Source: DALYJJ01 sp033763935 (lineage in GTDB: Bacteria; Acidobacteriota; Terriglobia; Bryobacterales; Bryobacteraceae). Taken from it: 64,000 bases of DNA. Under the pieces are notes generated by a model that did not search any database, was not told the origin of the DNA, and saw only the letters and a list, made by a program, of their open reading frames with translations. Positions within the stretch are counted from its first letter, which is position 1, and every line of letters begins with the position of its first letter. Below are positions 63,718-64,000 of this stretch, piece by piece. Where the stretch lies: contig JANRJO010000052.1 of assembly GCA_033763935.1 (NCBI GenBank), forward strand, positions 1 to 64,000, read 5' to 3'. The position numbers and the translations under genes are program-made.

Positions 63718-64000
63718 TCGCCCCCTCCCGCACCCCGCACCCGCGCCGGCAGCGACTTCACCCGGCACGCATCCGCGTAGTCGCACGTCCGGCACGCGTC
63801 GCGATCCGCCGGCTCCAGTCCAATCGCCCCCGCCCGTACCCGCGACACCGCCTCCACCGTCAACTCCTTCGCCTGCTGCATGTGCGCCGTCAACGCCTCG
63901 CCCTCATAACCTTTCCAGTTCACGCCCCCGCGGAGTCCGCAGTAATCGAAGCGCTCCACCGCCTGTCCCTGCGCGGCCAGCGCCAGCACGTACAGTCCGC
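63714..64000 (-). CDS. AddB/RecB-type PD-(D/E)xK nuclease, C-terminal end (cut by window edge)
   Basis: The frame is open from the window end to the TGA at 63714, so only the last roughly 95 residues are visible. The segment starts LYVLALAAQGQAVE, as in the C-terminal nuclease domain of AddB/RecB-family proteins (LQLPLYALAA pattern). It ends with the Fe-S Cys motif DACRTCDYADACRVKS. Overlap with the AddA-like start by four bases (ATGA) supports an operon of the two subunits. Partial protein. Confidence 0.65.
   Translation of the reverse strand, partial: GLYVLALAAQGQAVERFDYCGLRGGVNWKGYEGEALTAHMQQAKELTVEAVSRVRAGAIGLEPADRDACRTCDYADACRVKSLPARVRGAGGGE

Overview
The window is a GC-rich bacterial chromosome segment that reads as Acidobacteriota, most likely a Solibacter/Bryobacter-type (Bryobacterales) genome. 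The evidence is a set of lineage-typical families: two VWFA-related proteins (TIGR03436 type), two duplicated orphan ABC permeases (ADOP type), a TIGR03437-type NHL/C-terminal-domain protein, a very large Oar-like TonB-dependent receptor with an N-terminal carboxypeptidase-regulatory domain, and a TIGR02999-type ECF sigma factor next to a Ser/Thr kinase. No rRNA, tRNA, CRISPR array or insertion sequence was recognised. Family names come from recalled motifs, not from a search.

Layout. 1-5.5 kb: end of a conserved hypothetical gene, an M14-type secreted metallopeptidase, a PilT-like ATPase and a PhyH-type dioxygenase. 5.55-7.45 kb: a lower-GC two-gene cassette, an AAA/OLD-type ATPase overlapping a TOPRIM/DUF4276-like protein, which looks like an anti-phage module. 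7.5-10.3 kb: rpsO-pnp, ending in a GNRA hairpin. 10.3-17.1 kb (minus): homoserine dehydrogenase, VWFA protein, sugar/drug-type permease and TonB-dependent receptor. 17.2-25.9 kb (plus): a secreted repeat protein, an acetate-kinase-like enzyme, an ADOP permease, the NHL/TIGR03437 protein, an Ig-like lipoprotein and a DUF302-like protein.

25.9-29.5 kb (minus): polA, a small ORF and an exported methyltransferase lipoprotein. 29.7-35.6 kb (plus): an envelope-biogenesis run of lpxC, pgsA, a nucleotidyltransferase toxin/antitoxin-like pair, a PH-domain membrane protein, a YdcF/DUF218 protein, an MsbA-like exporter and a Tat-exported TIM-barrel protein. 35.6-40.4 kb: a second lower-GC island with two translationally coupled unknown proteins facing a translationally coupled GAF histidine kinase and receiver protein. 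40.5-47.7 kb (minus): thrS, an HpnI-like glycosyltransferase, a GMC oxidoreductase with its subunit-3 partner, and a tandem alpha/beta hydrolase.

47.7-53.6 kb (plus): VWFA protein, ECF sigma, Ser/Thr kinase with a TPR-like region, and a coupled unknown protein. 53.6-56.7 kb: a two-domain glycosyltransferase (minus) and a DyP peroxidase (plus). 56.7-59.7 kb: PadR regulator with a perfect palindromic operator, followed by an ADOP permease. 59.7-60.6 kb: an ECF sigma factor with a small soluble zinc anti-sigma factor. 60.6-64 kb (minus): an AddA-like helicase-nuclease and the end of its AddB/RecB-type nuclease partner, which runs off the window.

The best candidates for something undescribed are the kinase/receiver/two-unknown-protein island (35.6-40.4 kb) and the AAA plus TOPRIM-like cassette (5.55-7.45 kb). 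Both stand out from their neighbours by lower G+C and tight overlaps.
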